34,195 nt of DNA from JBDIAR01 sp039812545 (lineage in GTDB: Bacteria; Actinomycetota; Actinomycetes; Actinomycetales; Dermatophilaceae). The notes beneath the pieces were generated by a model. That model saw nothing but the letters and a program-made list of their open reading frames with translations, was not told the origin of the DNA and made no database searches. The stretch is taken from contig JBDIAR010000008.1 in the NCBI GenBank assembly GCA_039812545.1, positions 1-34,195 of the forward strand, written 5' to 3'. Below are positions 15,425 through 22,475 of this stretch, piece after piece. How positions within the stretch are numbered: the first letter of the stretch is position 1; each line of letters begins with the position of its first letter. Made by a program: the position numbers and the translations under genes.

Positions 15425-16108
15425 TCAGTCCGCCCGGCGCAGGTACCGCCAGGCCAACAGGGCGCAGACCACCCCGTTCAGCGCCCCGACCAGGACGTCG
15501 ATCAGGTGGTGCATCCCCCGGTACAGCCGGGCGAACCCGACGAGCACGGGGATCACCAGGCATACGGCGGTCACGACGCGCCGCAACCCCGGATGCTCGA
15601 TCCGCTGGGCCAGCATGGCGAAGGTGACGTAGAGCGCCGTCGCCGCGCCGGTGTGACCGCTGGGATAGCTCGACGTCGGCGGGGCCGGGTCGAGCCGGTC
15701 GACGTGCGGGCGGGCCCGGTCGGTGATCGTCGTCGCCGCGACGAACACGCTGGCCTGCAACGAGATCGCCAGCGCCGGGATGACCGCCACCCACCACTGC
15801 CGCAGCCGCCACAGCAGCACCGCGACGGCGATGACGCACACGCCGATGACGATCTCGGTGTTCCCGACGAAGGACCACCAATGCGTGATCGTGTCCCACG
15901 TCGGGGTTCGGTATGCCTGCACGCTGCGGTTGATCTGGTCCTCCGCGGGCAAACCGCCGAGCGGCCCGGTGATGACCAGGCCGAGGGCGACGATGGCGGC
16001 GAAGAGCCCCAGTGCCGGCACCAGGGCCCGGACCGCCATGTCCCGCAGGGCGCCGCCGACCCCGGGCCGGCTCGGATCCGCGGTGTACCGGTCGAGGAAC
16101 CTGCTCAT
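15425..16108 (-). CDS. PAP2-family phosphatase (distal copy)
   Basis: A membrane phosphatidic-acid-phosphatase-type protein, 227 residues from an ATG that overlaps the preceding gene's stop (ATGA). Motif 1 reads TTITDRARP: the usual Lys of K-x6-RP is a Thr, whereas motif 2 PSGHT and motif 3 R-x5-H-x3-D (RLYRGMHHLID) are intact. About six membrane helices are visible. It is the last gene of a lipid kinase-PAP2-PAP2 operon. Possible substrates are phosphatidate, undecaprenyl diphosphate or another lipid phosphate; the loss of the motif-1 Lys could change phosphate binding. Confidence 0.88.
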   Translation of the reverse strand: MSRFLDRYTADPSRPGVGGALRDMAVRALVPALGLFAAIVALGLVITGPLGGLPAEDQINRSVQAYRTPTWDTITHWWSFVGNTEIVIGVCVIAVAVLLWRLRQWWVAVIPALAISLQASVFVAATTITDRARPHVDRLDPAPPTSSYPSGHTGAATALYVTFAMLAQRIEHPGLRRVVTAVCLVIPVLVGFARLYRGMHHLIDVLVGALNGVVCALLAWRYLRRAD

Positions 16109-16767
16109 CGTGGCCTCCAGCCGAGGTAGGACGCCAGCACCAGACCGGTTCCGAGCAGGAACCCCCCGATGACGTCCGAAGGATAGTGAACGCCCAGCAT
16201 GACCCGGTCCACGCCGGTCACCAGCACCATCGCGGCCCCGGTGACGATCGCGATCCGTCGCCCCGTCTCCCCCACGATCGGCCAGAGCAGGATGACGACC
16301 GCCGTCGTCGCCGCCGCCGTATTGGCGGCATGGCCCGAGGGGAAACTGAACCCCGGCGCCCGGGCCACCGCATCCTCCACGACGGGGCGGGCCCGCTGGA
16401 CGAGCAGCTTGACGTCGAGAGCGAGATTCCAGCTGACCATCATCGTCAGGAACGCCCACAGCGCCCGCCCGGGCAGCTGATGCCGACGCCAGGCATACAG
16501 ACAGGCCAGGGCCCCGGCGGCATACACCCACCTCGGTTGGAACACCTCCTGCCAGGCCACGAGCGCGGTCCGCAACTCCGGTCTGGCCCGCACGAAGTCG
16601 GTCCCGGCCCGGATCGCGGCTTCGTCGAAGTCGAGGACCGGTGTCCACTTCGAGCGGATCACCGCGGCGATCGCGGCCACCGGCAGGGTGAAGGCGACGG
16701 CATACCCGATCGAGCGGGCCAGGCGTTGCCCCCACCGGTAACGGACCCGCTGGGGCGTCTCAGGCAA
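16105..16767 (-). CDS. PAP2-family phosphatase (proximal copy)
   Basis: A 220-residue integral membrane phosphatase with all three PAP2 motifs intact: K-x6-RP in KLLVQRARP, PSGHA, and R-x5-H-x3-D in RVMLGVHYPSD. Start choice: no ATG or GTG lies near the conserved N-terminus. The best candidate is a TTG overlapping the end of the upstream lipid kinase gene (TTGCCTGA), with a GGTGGTG stretch before it. A longer frame exists but reads back through the kinase gene. It sits between the kinase and the second PAP2 gene with overlaps on both sides, so the three are translated as a unit. Confidence 0.85.
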   Translation of the reverse strand: MPETPQRVRYRWGQRLARSIGYAVAFTLPVAAIAAVIRSKWTPVLDFDEAAIRAGTDFVRARPELRTALVAWQEVFQPRWVYAAGALACLYAWRRHQLPGRALWAFLTMMVSWNLALDVKLLVQRARPVVEDAVARAPGFSFPSGHAANTAAATTAVVILLWPIVGETGRRIAIVTGAAMVLVTGVDRVMLGVHYPSDVIGGFLLGTGLVLASYLGWRPR

Positions 16768-17713
16768 CCCGCACCACCAGGGCCCCGGGCTTGACCTCGC
16801 AGACCATCGTGCCGCGTTCGCCGACGGCGTCGCCGTCGAGTTCGGCCTCCACCGGATGGTCGAGCACCACCTCGACCTTGCGCCCACGCAGCCGCTGGAT
16901 CATCGGGTGCCCGCGGCGCTTGCCGCTGAGCACCTGGGCGGCCACCGCACCCCACCCGACGAAACCCTTCGGGGAGAGGACGACGGCATCGAGCAGATCG
17001 TCGTCGACCTTGGCGTCCGGCATGAGTTCGACCCCGCCGGTCAAGGTCCCGCAGTTGCCGACGATGACGGTGCGGGCGAAGTGGCCGCGCCGACCCGCCC
17101 GACCGAAGGTCTCTTCCCCCGACGTTCCCGGTGCGCCCTCGGCCGTCACCGAGACGCGGAATCCTTTGGCCGCCAACGCCTTCGCGCCGGAGAGCAGGTA
17201 TGCCGGCCAGCCGAGGACGGACTTCACCTTCTCGTTCGCCCCGGCCATCGTCAACGCGTCCAACCCGACCCCGGCCATCACGAGGAAGACCTCCGGTGGG
17301 TCGTCGTCGAACGTCACCCGACCGACGTCGACGCGCCGGTCGCGCCCGCCGAGAACGACGTCCAGCGCCTCGTCCAGGTCGTCCACCGGCAGGTCGAGGT
17401 TTCGGGCCAGCAGGTTGCCGGTACCGCCGGGCAGCAGCCCGAGGACGACCTCCGCGTCGACGAGCGCCGCCGCGACCGCACGCACCGTCCCGTCGCCGCC
17501 GAGTGGACACACCACCGTGGCCCCGTCCTGCCCGGCGGTGCGCGCCTGGCCGGTCCCGGGATCGTCCTCGGTCGTCTCGTACCACCGCGCGTCCGGCCAG
17601 CCGTGCCGCTCGCAGGCCCGCCGCACGGTGTCCCGCACCGGCTCGAGGTCGTCGAATTTGGTCGGGTTGACGACGACGGCGATCCGGCCGGGCTGCGCAT
17701 TGCTCTGGTCCAC
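16760..17713 (-). CDS. Diacylglycerol kinase family lipid kinase
   Basis: A DagK/YegS-type kinase that phosphorylates diacylglycerol or a similar lipid, 317 residues. Visible are IAVVVNPTKFDD (N-terminal strand), the nucleotide-binding GGDGT, LLPGGTGNLLARNL, and the C-terminal acidic motif LDGDAVGE. The GTG start has TAACCT exactly six bases upstream and GGAG directly abutting it, which suggests a leaderless transcript. It is the first gene of an overlapping operon with two PAP2 phosphatases: a kinase and phosphatases acting on lipid phosphates in one unit. It is divergent from pta across 119 bases. Confidence 0.9.
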   Translation of the reverse strand: MDQSNAQPGRIAVVVNPTKFDDLEPVRDTVRRACERHGWPDARWYETTEDDPGTGQARTAGQDGATVVCPLGGDGTVRAVAAALVDAEVVLGLLPGGTGNLLARNLDLPVDDLDEALDVVLGGRDRRVDVGRVTFDDDPPEVFLVMAGVGLDALTMAGANEKVKSVLGWPAYLLSGAKALAAKGFRVSVTAEGAPGTSGEETFGRAGRRGHFARTVIVGNCGTLTGGVELMPDAKVDDDLLDAVVLSPKGFVGWGAVAAQVLSGKRRGHPMIQRLRGRKVEVVLDHPVEAELDGDAVGERGTMVCEVKPGALVVRVA

Positions 17714-17719
17714 CTCCGA

Positions 17720-17725
17720 AGGTTA
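17720..17725 (-). promoter_or_regulatory. -10 element of the lipid kinase gene, leaderless
   Basis: TAACCT on the minus strand, then six bases, then the GTG start at 17713. The spacing places transcription start on the start codon. Confidence 0.55.
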
Positions 17726-17768
17726 GCCCCGGGACACCGCCGCGTATGCCGGACCGGGCCCAGCGCGA

Positions 17769-17801
17769 CGGTGCAGTCGTGCCCGGGCGGAGTCTGCACC
17801 G
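17769..17801. promoter_or_regulatory. 8-bp inverted repeat upstream of pta
   Basis: CGGTGCAG (17769-17776) and CTGCACCG (17794-17801) are perfect inverted copies separated by 17 bases. They end 19 bases before the pta -10 hexamer, overlapping where a -35 would be. An operator or a hairpin is possible. A GTATGCC motif copy lies just upstream at 17744. Confidence 0.4.
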
Positions 17802-17820
17802 CTCCCCCCGGCCCCAGCAC

Positions 17821-17826
17821 TACCCT
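17821..17826 (+). promoter_or_regulatory. -10 element of pta, leaderless
   Basis: TACCCT, then six bases, then the GTG at 17833. No ribosome-binding site precedes the GTG, which supports a leaderless transcript and decides this start over upstream codons in the same frame. Confidence 0.6.
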
Positions 17827-17832
17827 TCTTCC

Positions 17833-19911
17833 GTGGCCAACAGTGTCTATCTCGCGTCCTCCGAACCCGCCGCCGGGAAGGCCGCGGTCGCCCTCGGCTT
17901 GCTGTCGCAGATGACCGCTCAGATCGGCGCCGTCGGGGTGTTCCGCCCGCTGGTGCGCAGTCTGGAGAGCCATGACCATGTCCTGGACCTGTTGATCTCG
18001 CGGATCAGCGGGGACCTGTCCTACGACGAGGCGGCTGGGGTCGACTACGACCAGGTCCACGCCGACCCGGCGGCCGCGCTGTCGACGATCGTCGAACGCT
18101 TCCACCGCGTCGCCGAACGTTTCGACGCCATGCTGATCGTCGGCTCCGACTACACCGACGTCACGTCCCCCACCGAGTTCTCGTTCAACGCCGAGGTGGC
18201 CGCCAATCTGGACGCCCCGATCATCGTCATGGTCGGCGGCACGGACCGGACGCCCGAAGACATCGCGACCGCCGCCGAACTCGCCGTCAACGACGCCCGG
18301 ACCCATCACGCCCACGTCCTGGGGGTGATCGCCAACCGGGTCTTCCCCGGCGACCTGACCGCGGTGAGCGCCCGGTTGGCGGAGGTACCCGGCCTGCACG
18401 GGCTCCCCGCCTATGTCATGCCGAGCAACCGCGAGTTGGAGGCGCCGACCCTGCGGGAGGTGAAGGACGCCACCGGGGCCAAACTCATCCACGGCGACGA
18501 CGCCCTGCTGGACCGCCCCACGATGGGGATGATCATCGCCGCCATGACGATGCCCAATGTCCTGGACCGGCTGTCCGAAGGGGTCGTCGTCCTGACCCCC
18601 GCGGACCGCGCCGACAACATCTTGGGCGTCCTGATGGCCCATCAGTCACCGAACTACCCCTCGATCTGCGGGATGGTCCTCAACGGCGGGTTCCAGCTGC
18701 CGATCCAGGTCGAGCGACTCCTCGACCACGTGACCGTCCCCGTTCTCACGCTCCCGACCGGGACGATGGCGACGGCCAAGATCCTGGCCGACATCCGCGG
18801 TCGGCTGACCAAGGACGCCGACCGCAAGGTCGCCACCGCGCTGGCCTACTTCGAACAGCACATCGACGGCGAGGCGCTCCTGAGGCATCTCGGCGTCGCC
18901 GAGTCCGACGCCGTCACGCCGTTGATGTTCGAACATCAACTGCTCGACCGGGCCCGTCGGGCGGACAAGCACATCGTCCTGCCCGAGGGCGAGGAGGACC
19001 GGATCCTGCGGGCCGCCGACGCCCTCCTGCGCCGCCAGGTCGTCCGGCTGACCCTGCTCGGCGACCCGTCGAAGATCGCCACAAAGGCCGCACTGCTCGG
19101 CCTGGACATCGGCGCCGCCCAACTCATCGACCCGGCGACCAGCGAACTGCGCGAGCGCTTCGCGCGGGAGTATGCCGAGTTGCGGGCCAAGAAGGGCGTG
19201 ACGTACGAACAGGCATACGACCAGGTCGCCGACGTCAGCTACTTCGGGACGATGATGGTTCTCGACGGCCTCGCCGACGGCATGGTGTCCGGCTCGGTCA
19301 ACACCACGGCCCACACGATCCGCCCCGCCCTGGAGGTCGTCAAGACCGTTCCCGGCACCTCGGTGGTGTCCTCGGTCTTCCTGATGTGCCTGGCGGACAA
19401 GGTGCTGGCCTACGGAGACTGCGCGGTGAACCCCGACCCCACCCCCGAACAACTCGCCGACATCGCGATCTCCTCGGCCCACACGGCCCGCCAGTTCGGC
19501 ATCGAACCCCGCGTCGCGATGCTCTCTTACTCCACCGGCGCCTCCGGGACGGGGGCCGACGTCGACAAGGTCCGAGCGGCGACCGCCCTGGTCAAAGAAC
19601 GCGCGCCGGACCTGCTCGTCGAGGGCCCGATCCAGTACGACGCCGCCGTCGACCCCGACGTGGCCCGGACCAAACTCAAGGAATCCGACGTCGCGGGCCG
19701 GGCGACGGTGTTGATCTTCCCCGACCTCAACACCGGCAACAACACCTACAAGGCGGTCCAACGCAGCGCCGGCGCCGTCGCCATCGGTCCCGTCCTGCAG
19801 GGTCTGCGCAAACCGGTCAACGACCTGTCCCGGGGCGCCTTGGTCTCGGACATCATCAACACGGTGGCGATTACCGCGATCCAGGCGGCCGACGAGGAGA
19901 CAACCCCATGA
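17833..19911 (+). CDS. pta: Phosphate acetyltransferase (long, DRTGG-containing form)
   Basis: Interconverts acetyl-CoA and acetyl phosphate. It has 692 residues in three parts: an N-terminal P-loop-like (BioD-type) domain beginning VYLASSEPAAGKAAVALGLL, a central DRTGG-type domain (about 210-330), and the C-terminal catalytic PTA_PTB domain from about 350 (HIVLPEGEEDRILRAADALL through MVSGSVNTTAHTIRPAL and YSTGASGTGADVDKV to GLRKPVNDLSRGA). The frame is open further upstream, but the GTG at 17833 is chosen because of the conserved N-terminus and the leaderless -10. It is followed by ackA through an unusual overlapping 8-codon ORF. Confidence 0.95.
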   Translation: MANSVYLASSEPAAGKAAVALGLLSQMTAQIGAVGVFRPLVRSLESHDHVLDLLISRISGDLSYDEAAGVDYDQVHADPAAALSTIVERFHRVAERFDAMLIVGSDYTDVTSPTEFSFNAEVAANLDAPIIVMVGGTDRTPEDIATAAELAVNDARTHHAHVLGVIANRVFPGDLTAVSARLAEVPGLHGLPAYVMPSNRELEAPTLREVKDATGAKLIHGDDALLDRPTMGMIIAAMTMPNVLDRLSEGVVVLTPADRADNILGVLMAHQSPNYPSICGMVLNGGFQLPIQVERLLDHVTVPVLTLPTGTMATAKILADIRGRLTKDADRKVATALAYFEQHIDGEALLRHLGVAESDAVTPLMFEHQLLDRARRADKHIVLPEGEEDRILRAADALLRRQVVRLTLLGDPSKIATKAALLGLDIGAAQLIDPATSELRERFAREYAELRAKKGVTYEQAYDQVADVSYFGTMMVLDGLADGMVSGSVNTTAHTIRPALEVVKTVPGTSVVSSVFLMCLADKVLAYGDCAVNPDPTPEQLADIAISSAHTARQFGIEPRVAMLSYSTGASGTGADVDKVRAATALVKERAPDLLVEGPIQYDAAVDPDVARTKLKESDVAGRATVLIFPDLNTGNNTYKAVQRSAGAVAIGPVLQGLRKPVNDLSRGALVSDIINTVAITAIQAADEETTP

Positions 19912-19936
19912 CGGACGAGGAGACGAACCCATGACG
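19891..19936 (+). repeat. 23-bp tandem duplication at the pta-ackA junction
   Basis: Two adjacent 23-base units (19891-19913 and 19914-19936) differ at two positions. Each contains GAGGAG followed by CCCATGACG. The first spans the pta stop; the second supplies the ribosome-binding site and ATG of ackA. Confidence 0.9.
19908..19934 (+). other. 8-codon relay ORF between pta and ackA
   Basis: ATG at 19908 overlaps the pta stop (ATGA) and is preceded by GAGGAG at a good distance. It encodes MTDEETNP, and its TGA overlaps the ackA ATG (again ATGA). Ribosomes ending pta could re-initiate here and then on ackA. It may also be only a by-product of the 23-bp duplication. Confidence 0.35.
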
Positions 19937-21136
19937 ACGGAGGCCACCTGCGTCCTGGTGATCAACGCCGGCAGTTCCTCGTTGAAGTACCAGCTCATCG
20001 ACCTGGCCGCCGAACGAACCCTCGCCTCCGGGCTGGTCGAGCGGATCGGCGAAAACGGCGCCATCCTCACGCATACCTGCGGCGACGAACGCCACGCGGC
20101 CCGCGACGTCCCGTGCGCCTCGCACCAGGACGCCTTCGCCCTCGCCCTGGACGCCTTCGCGACCCACGGCCCCGCACTGGCGGACCATCCCCTGCTCGCC
20201 GTCGGCCACCGCGTGGTCCACGGCGGCACCCGGTTCAGCGCGCCGACCCTGGTGACTGACGAGCTCATCGCCGTCGTCACCGAACTCATCCCCCTCGCCC
20301 CACTGCACAACCCGCCCAATCTGGAGGGCATCAAGGTGGCCCGCGAGGTCTTCCCGGACACCCCGCAGGTGGCGGTCTTCGACACCGCGTTCCACCAGAG
20401 CATCCCCGACCACGCGTACACGTATGCCGTTCCGCGCACCTGGCGCGAGGACCTCGGGGTCCGTCGGTACGGGTTCCACGGCACCTCGCACGCCTATGTC
20501 TCGCGAGCCGCCGCCGCCGCGCTGGACCGGCCGGCCGCCGACGTCAAGCTCGTCGTGCTCCACCTCGGCAACGGCGCGTCGGCGAGCGCGGTGGCCAGTG
20601 GCCGGTGCATCGACACCTCGATGGGCATGACCCCGCTCGAGGGCTTGGTCATGGGGACCCGCCCGGGCGATCTGGACCCCGGGCTGGCCGGCTACCTGAT
20701 GACCGCCGGGTTGAGCCCGCAGGACTACGACCGGGCGCTCAACAAGGAGTCCGGACTCAAAGGGTTGACCGGCAGCAACGACAACCGGGACGTCGGGGCC
20801 GGGGTCGCGGCCGGCGAACCCGACGCGATCCTCGCGCGCGGCGTCACGGCATACCGGATCAAGAAGTACGTCGGTGCGTATGCATTTGCGCTCGGTGGCC
20901 TGGACGCCGTCGTCTTCACGGCCGGCGCGGGCGAGAACGACGCCGCGCTGCGGGCCCAGTCCCTGGCCGGCCTCGAACATTTCGGCATCGTGGTCGATCC
21001 GGATCGCAATGTCGCACCATCGCGCGCGGCCCGGTTCATCTCGCCGGACGGGGCCCCGGTGGCGGTCCTGGTGGTGCCCACCGACGAAGAACTCGAGATT
21101 GCCCGGCAGGCCGCCCAGGTGGTCGCGGCCGGATAA
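19931..21136 (+). CDS. ackA: Acetate kinase
   Basis: Converts acetyl phosphate and ADP to acetate and ATP; with Pta it forms the acetate overflow and assimilation pathway. It has 401 residues, the usual family length. Signature 1 VLVINAGSSSLKYQLI is at the N-terminus; also visible are GHRVVHGGTRF, FDTAFHQSIP, RRYGFHGTSHAYV, LHLGNGASASAV and FTAGAGENDAALR. The ATG has GAGGAG ten bases upstream, provided by the second unit of a 23-bp duplication. The promoter is presumably that of pta. Confidence 0.97.
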   Translation: MTTEATCVLVINAGSSSLKYQLIDLAAERTLASGLVERIGENGAILTHTCGDERHAARDVPCASHQDAFALALDAFATHGPALADHPLLAVGHRVVHGGTRFSAPTLVTDELIAVVTELIPLAPLHNPPNLEGIKVAREVFPDTPQVAVFDTAFHQSIPDHAYTYAVPRTWREDLGVRRYGFHGTSHAYVSRAAAAALDRPAADVKLVVLHLGNGASASAVASGRCIDTSMGMTPLEGLVMGTRPGDLDPGLAGYLMTAGLSPQDYDRALNKESGLKGLTGSNDNRDVGAGVAAGEPDAILARGVTAYRIKKYVGAYAFALGGLDAVVFTAGAGENDAALRAQSLAGLEHFGIVVDPDRNVAPSRAARFISPDGAPVAVLVVPTDEELEIARQAAQVVAAG

Positions 21137-21139
21137 TTC

Positions 21140-21172
21140 CGACACCTCTCAGTCACGCTGTCTAGGGTGTCG
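21140..21172. promoter_or_regulatory. Inverted repeat and leaderless -10 ahead of the MFS gene
   Basis: CGACACC (21140-21146) and GGTGTCG (21166-21172) form a 7-bp inverted repeat with a 19-base spacer. The right arm overlaps TAGGGT (21163-21168), a -10 hexamer exactly six bases before the GTG start at 21175. The repeat could be an operator over the promoter or the ackA terminator. Confidence 0.45.
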
Positions 21173-21174
21173 TT

Positions 21175-22425
21175 GTGTCTTTCGCGAGCAATGTCTCCCA
21201 GCTGTTGGGGCTTCGGGGTTTCCGACGGTTGCTCGCGACCCGGTTGGTCAGCCAGTTCAGCGACGGGGCCTTCCAGGTCGCCCTGGCCGGCGCCGTCGTC
21301 TTCTCTCCCGAGAAGGCGCCCGACGCGCGGTCGATCGCGGCCGCGTTCGCGACGATGCTGCTGCCCTATTCGATCCTCGGGCCGTTCGTCGGGGTCTTCC
21401 TGGACCGCTGGTCGCGTCGCTCGATCATGCTCTGGGGCAATGTATGCCGCGCCCTGCTGGTCCTGCTCGCCGCGGCGGCGTCCTGGTCCGGCCAGTTGGG
21501 ACCCACATTCTTCCTCGCCGTCCTCGGCGCCTTCTCGGTCAACCGCTTCGTGCTCGCCGGCTTGTCGGCCGCGATGCCGCACGTGGTCACCGTCGATCGA
21601 CTGGTGTCGGCGAACGCCTTGACGCCGACCTGCGGCACCCTCGCCTACGTCTGCGGCCTGGGCGCCGGGTCGATCCTGCGGGCGCAGAGCAGCGACCTGG
21701 TGGTCATGACCGGCGCGGCGGCCGGTTTCCTGATCGCCGGCCTGACCGCGTTGCGGTTGCCGTTCATCGGTCCCGATACCGAACTCGCGTCGCTACAGGT
21801 CCGAGCGGCGGTGGGCCACGTGGTGACCGGGCTCGCGGATGCCCTGAGGCACCTGACGCCCCGGGTCCGCGTGGCGTTGCTCACGGTGGTCGTCGTGCGC
21901 GCCCCGTTCGGGGTGATGACGACTGCCGTGATTCTGCACTCCCGCAGCGTCGCCGGCCCGGGCGGGCGGAGTCTGGCCGGGCTGGGCACGGCCGCCGCCG
22001 CCTCCGCGGCCGCGTTCGCCGTGGCCATGGTCCTGGTGCCCAATATGGTGAACCGGCTCTCGATCGCCTCCACGGTGACGCTGCTGCTCGTGATCGGCGG
22101 GCTGGTCGTGGCCTTTCCCGGCACGCTGTTCACGCCTTGGGCCATCGCGATCACCGCCTTCGGAGTGGGGCTGGCGACCCAGGGCGTCAAGATCTGTACC
22201 GATTCCCTCCTGCAAGCCATGGTCGACGATCTCTTCTTGGGGCGGGTCTTCGCGCTGTACGACGTGGCCTTCAACGTCGCTCTCGTGGTGGCCGTCTTCG
22301 TCGCGGCTTGTGTCCTCCCCCCGGACGGCAGGTCGGTCCTCGTGATGGCCATGACCAGCCTCTGGTATGCCGCCGCAGCCATCTGGTGGGCGTTTGCCTG
22401 GCGTCGGACCGGGCAGATGAGTTGA
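21175..22425 (+). CDS. Major facilitator superfamily transporter
   Basis: A 416-residue polytopic membrane protein with about 10-12 hydrophobic segments. The loop after helix 2 has the MFS motif-A-like DRWSRRS. Typical segments are FATMLLPYSILGPFVGVFL, ALLVLLAAAASWSGQLG, STVTLLLVIGGLVVAF and AFNVALVVAVFVAACVL. The substrate is unknown; the family includes drug exporters and sugar or organic-acid carriers. The GTG start is leaderless (TAGGGT-N6-GTG). It lies 38 bases after ackA but appears to have its own promoter, so it need not be an acetate carrier. Confidence 0.87.
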   Translation: MSFASNVSQLLGLRGFRRLLATRLVSQFSDGAFQVALAGAVVFSPEKAPDARSIAAAFATMLLPYSILGPFVGVFLDRWSRRSIMLWGNVCRALLVLLAAAASWSGQLGPTFFLAVLGAFSVNRFVLAGLSAAMPHVVTVDRLVSANALTPTCGTLAYVCGLGAGSILRAQSSDLVVMTGAAAGFLIAGLTALRLPFIGPDTELASLQVRAAVGHVVTGLADALRHLTPRVRVALLTVVVVRAPFGVMTTAVILHSRSVAGPGGRSLAGLGTAAAASAAAFAVAMVLVPNMVNRLSIASTVTLLLVIGGLVVAFPGTLFTPWAIAITAFGVGLATQGVKICTDSLLQAMVDDLFLGRVFALYDVAFNVALVVAVFVAACVLPPDGRSVLVMAMTSLWYAAAAIWWAFAWRRTGQMS

Positions 22426-22475
22426 ATGGTCTAGGCCACTGATCCGACTTCTCTCCAGCTACCGGAAGGGCACCA

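Noticed and set aside
21175..22425. MFS gene as an acetate transporter of the pta-ackA operon
   Set aside because: It has its own leaderless promoter and no feature of known acetate carriers; only adjacency supports the idea.
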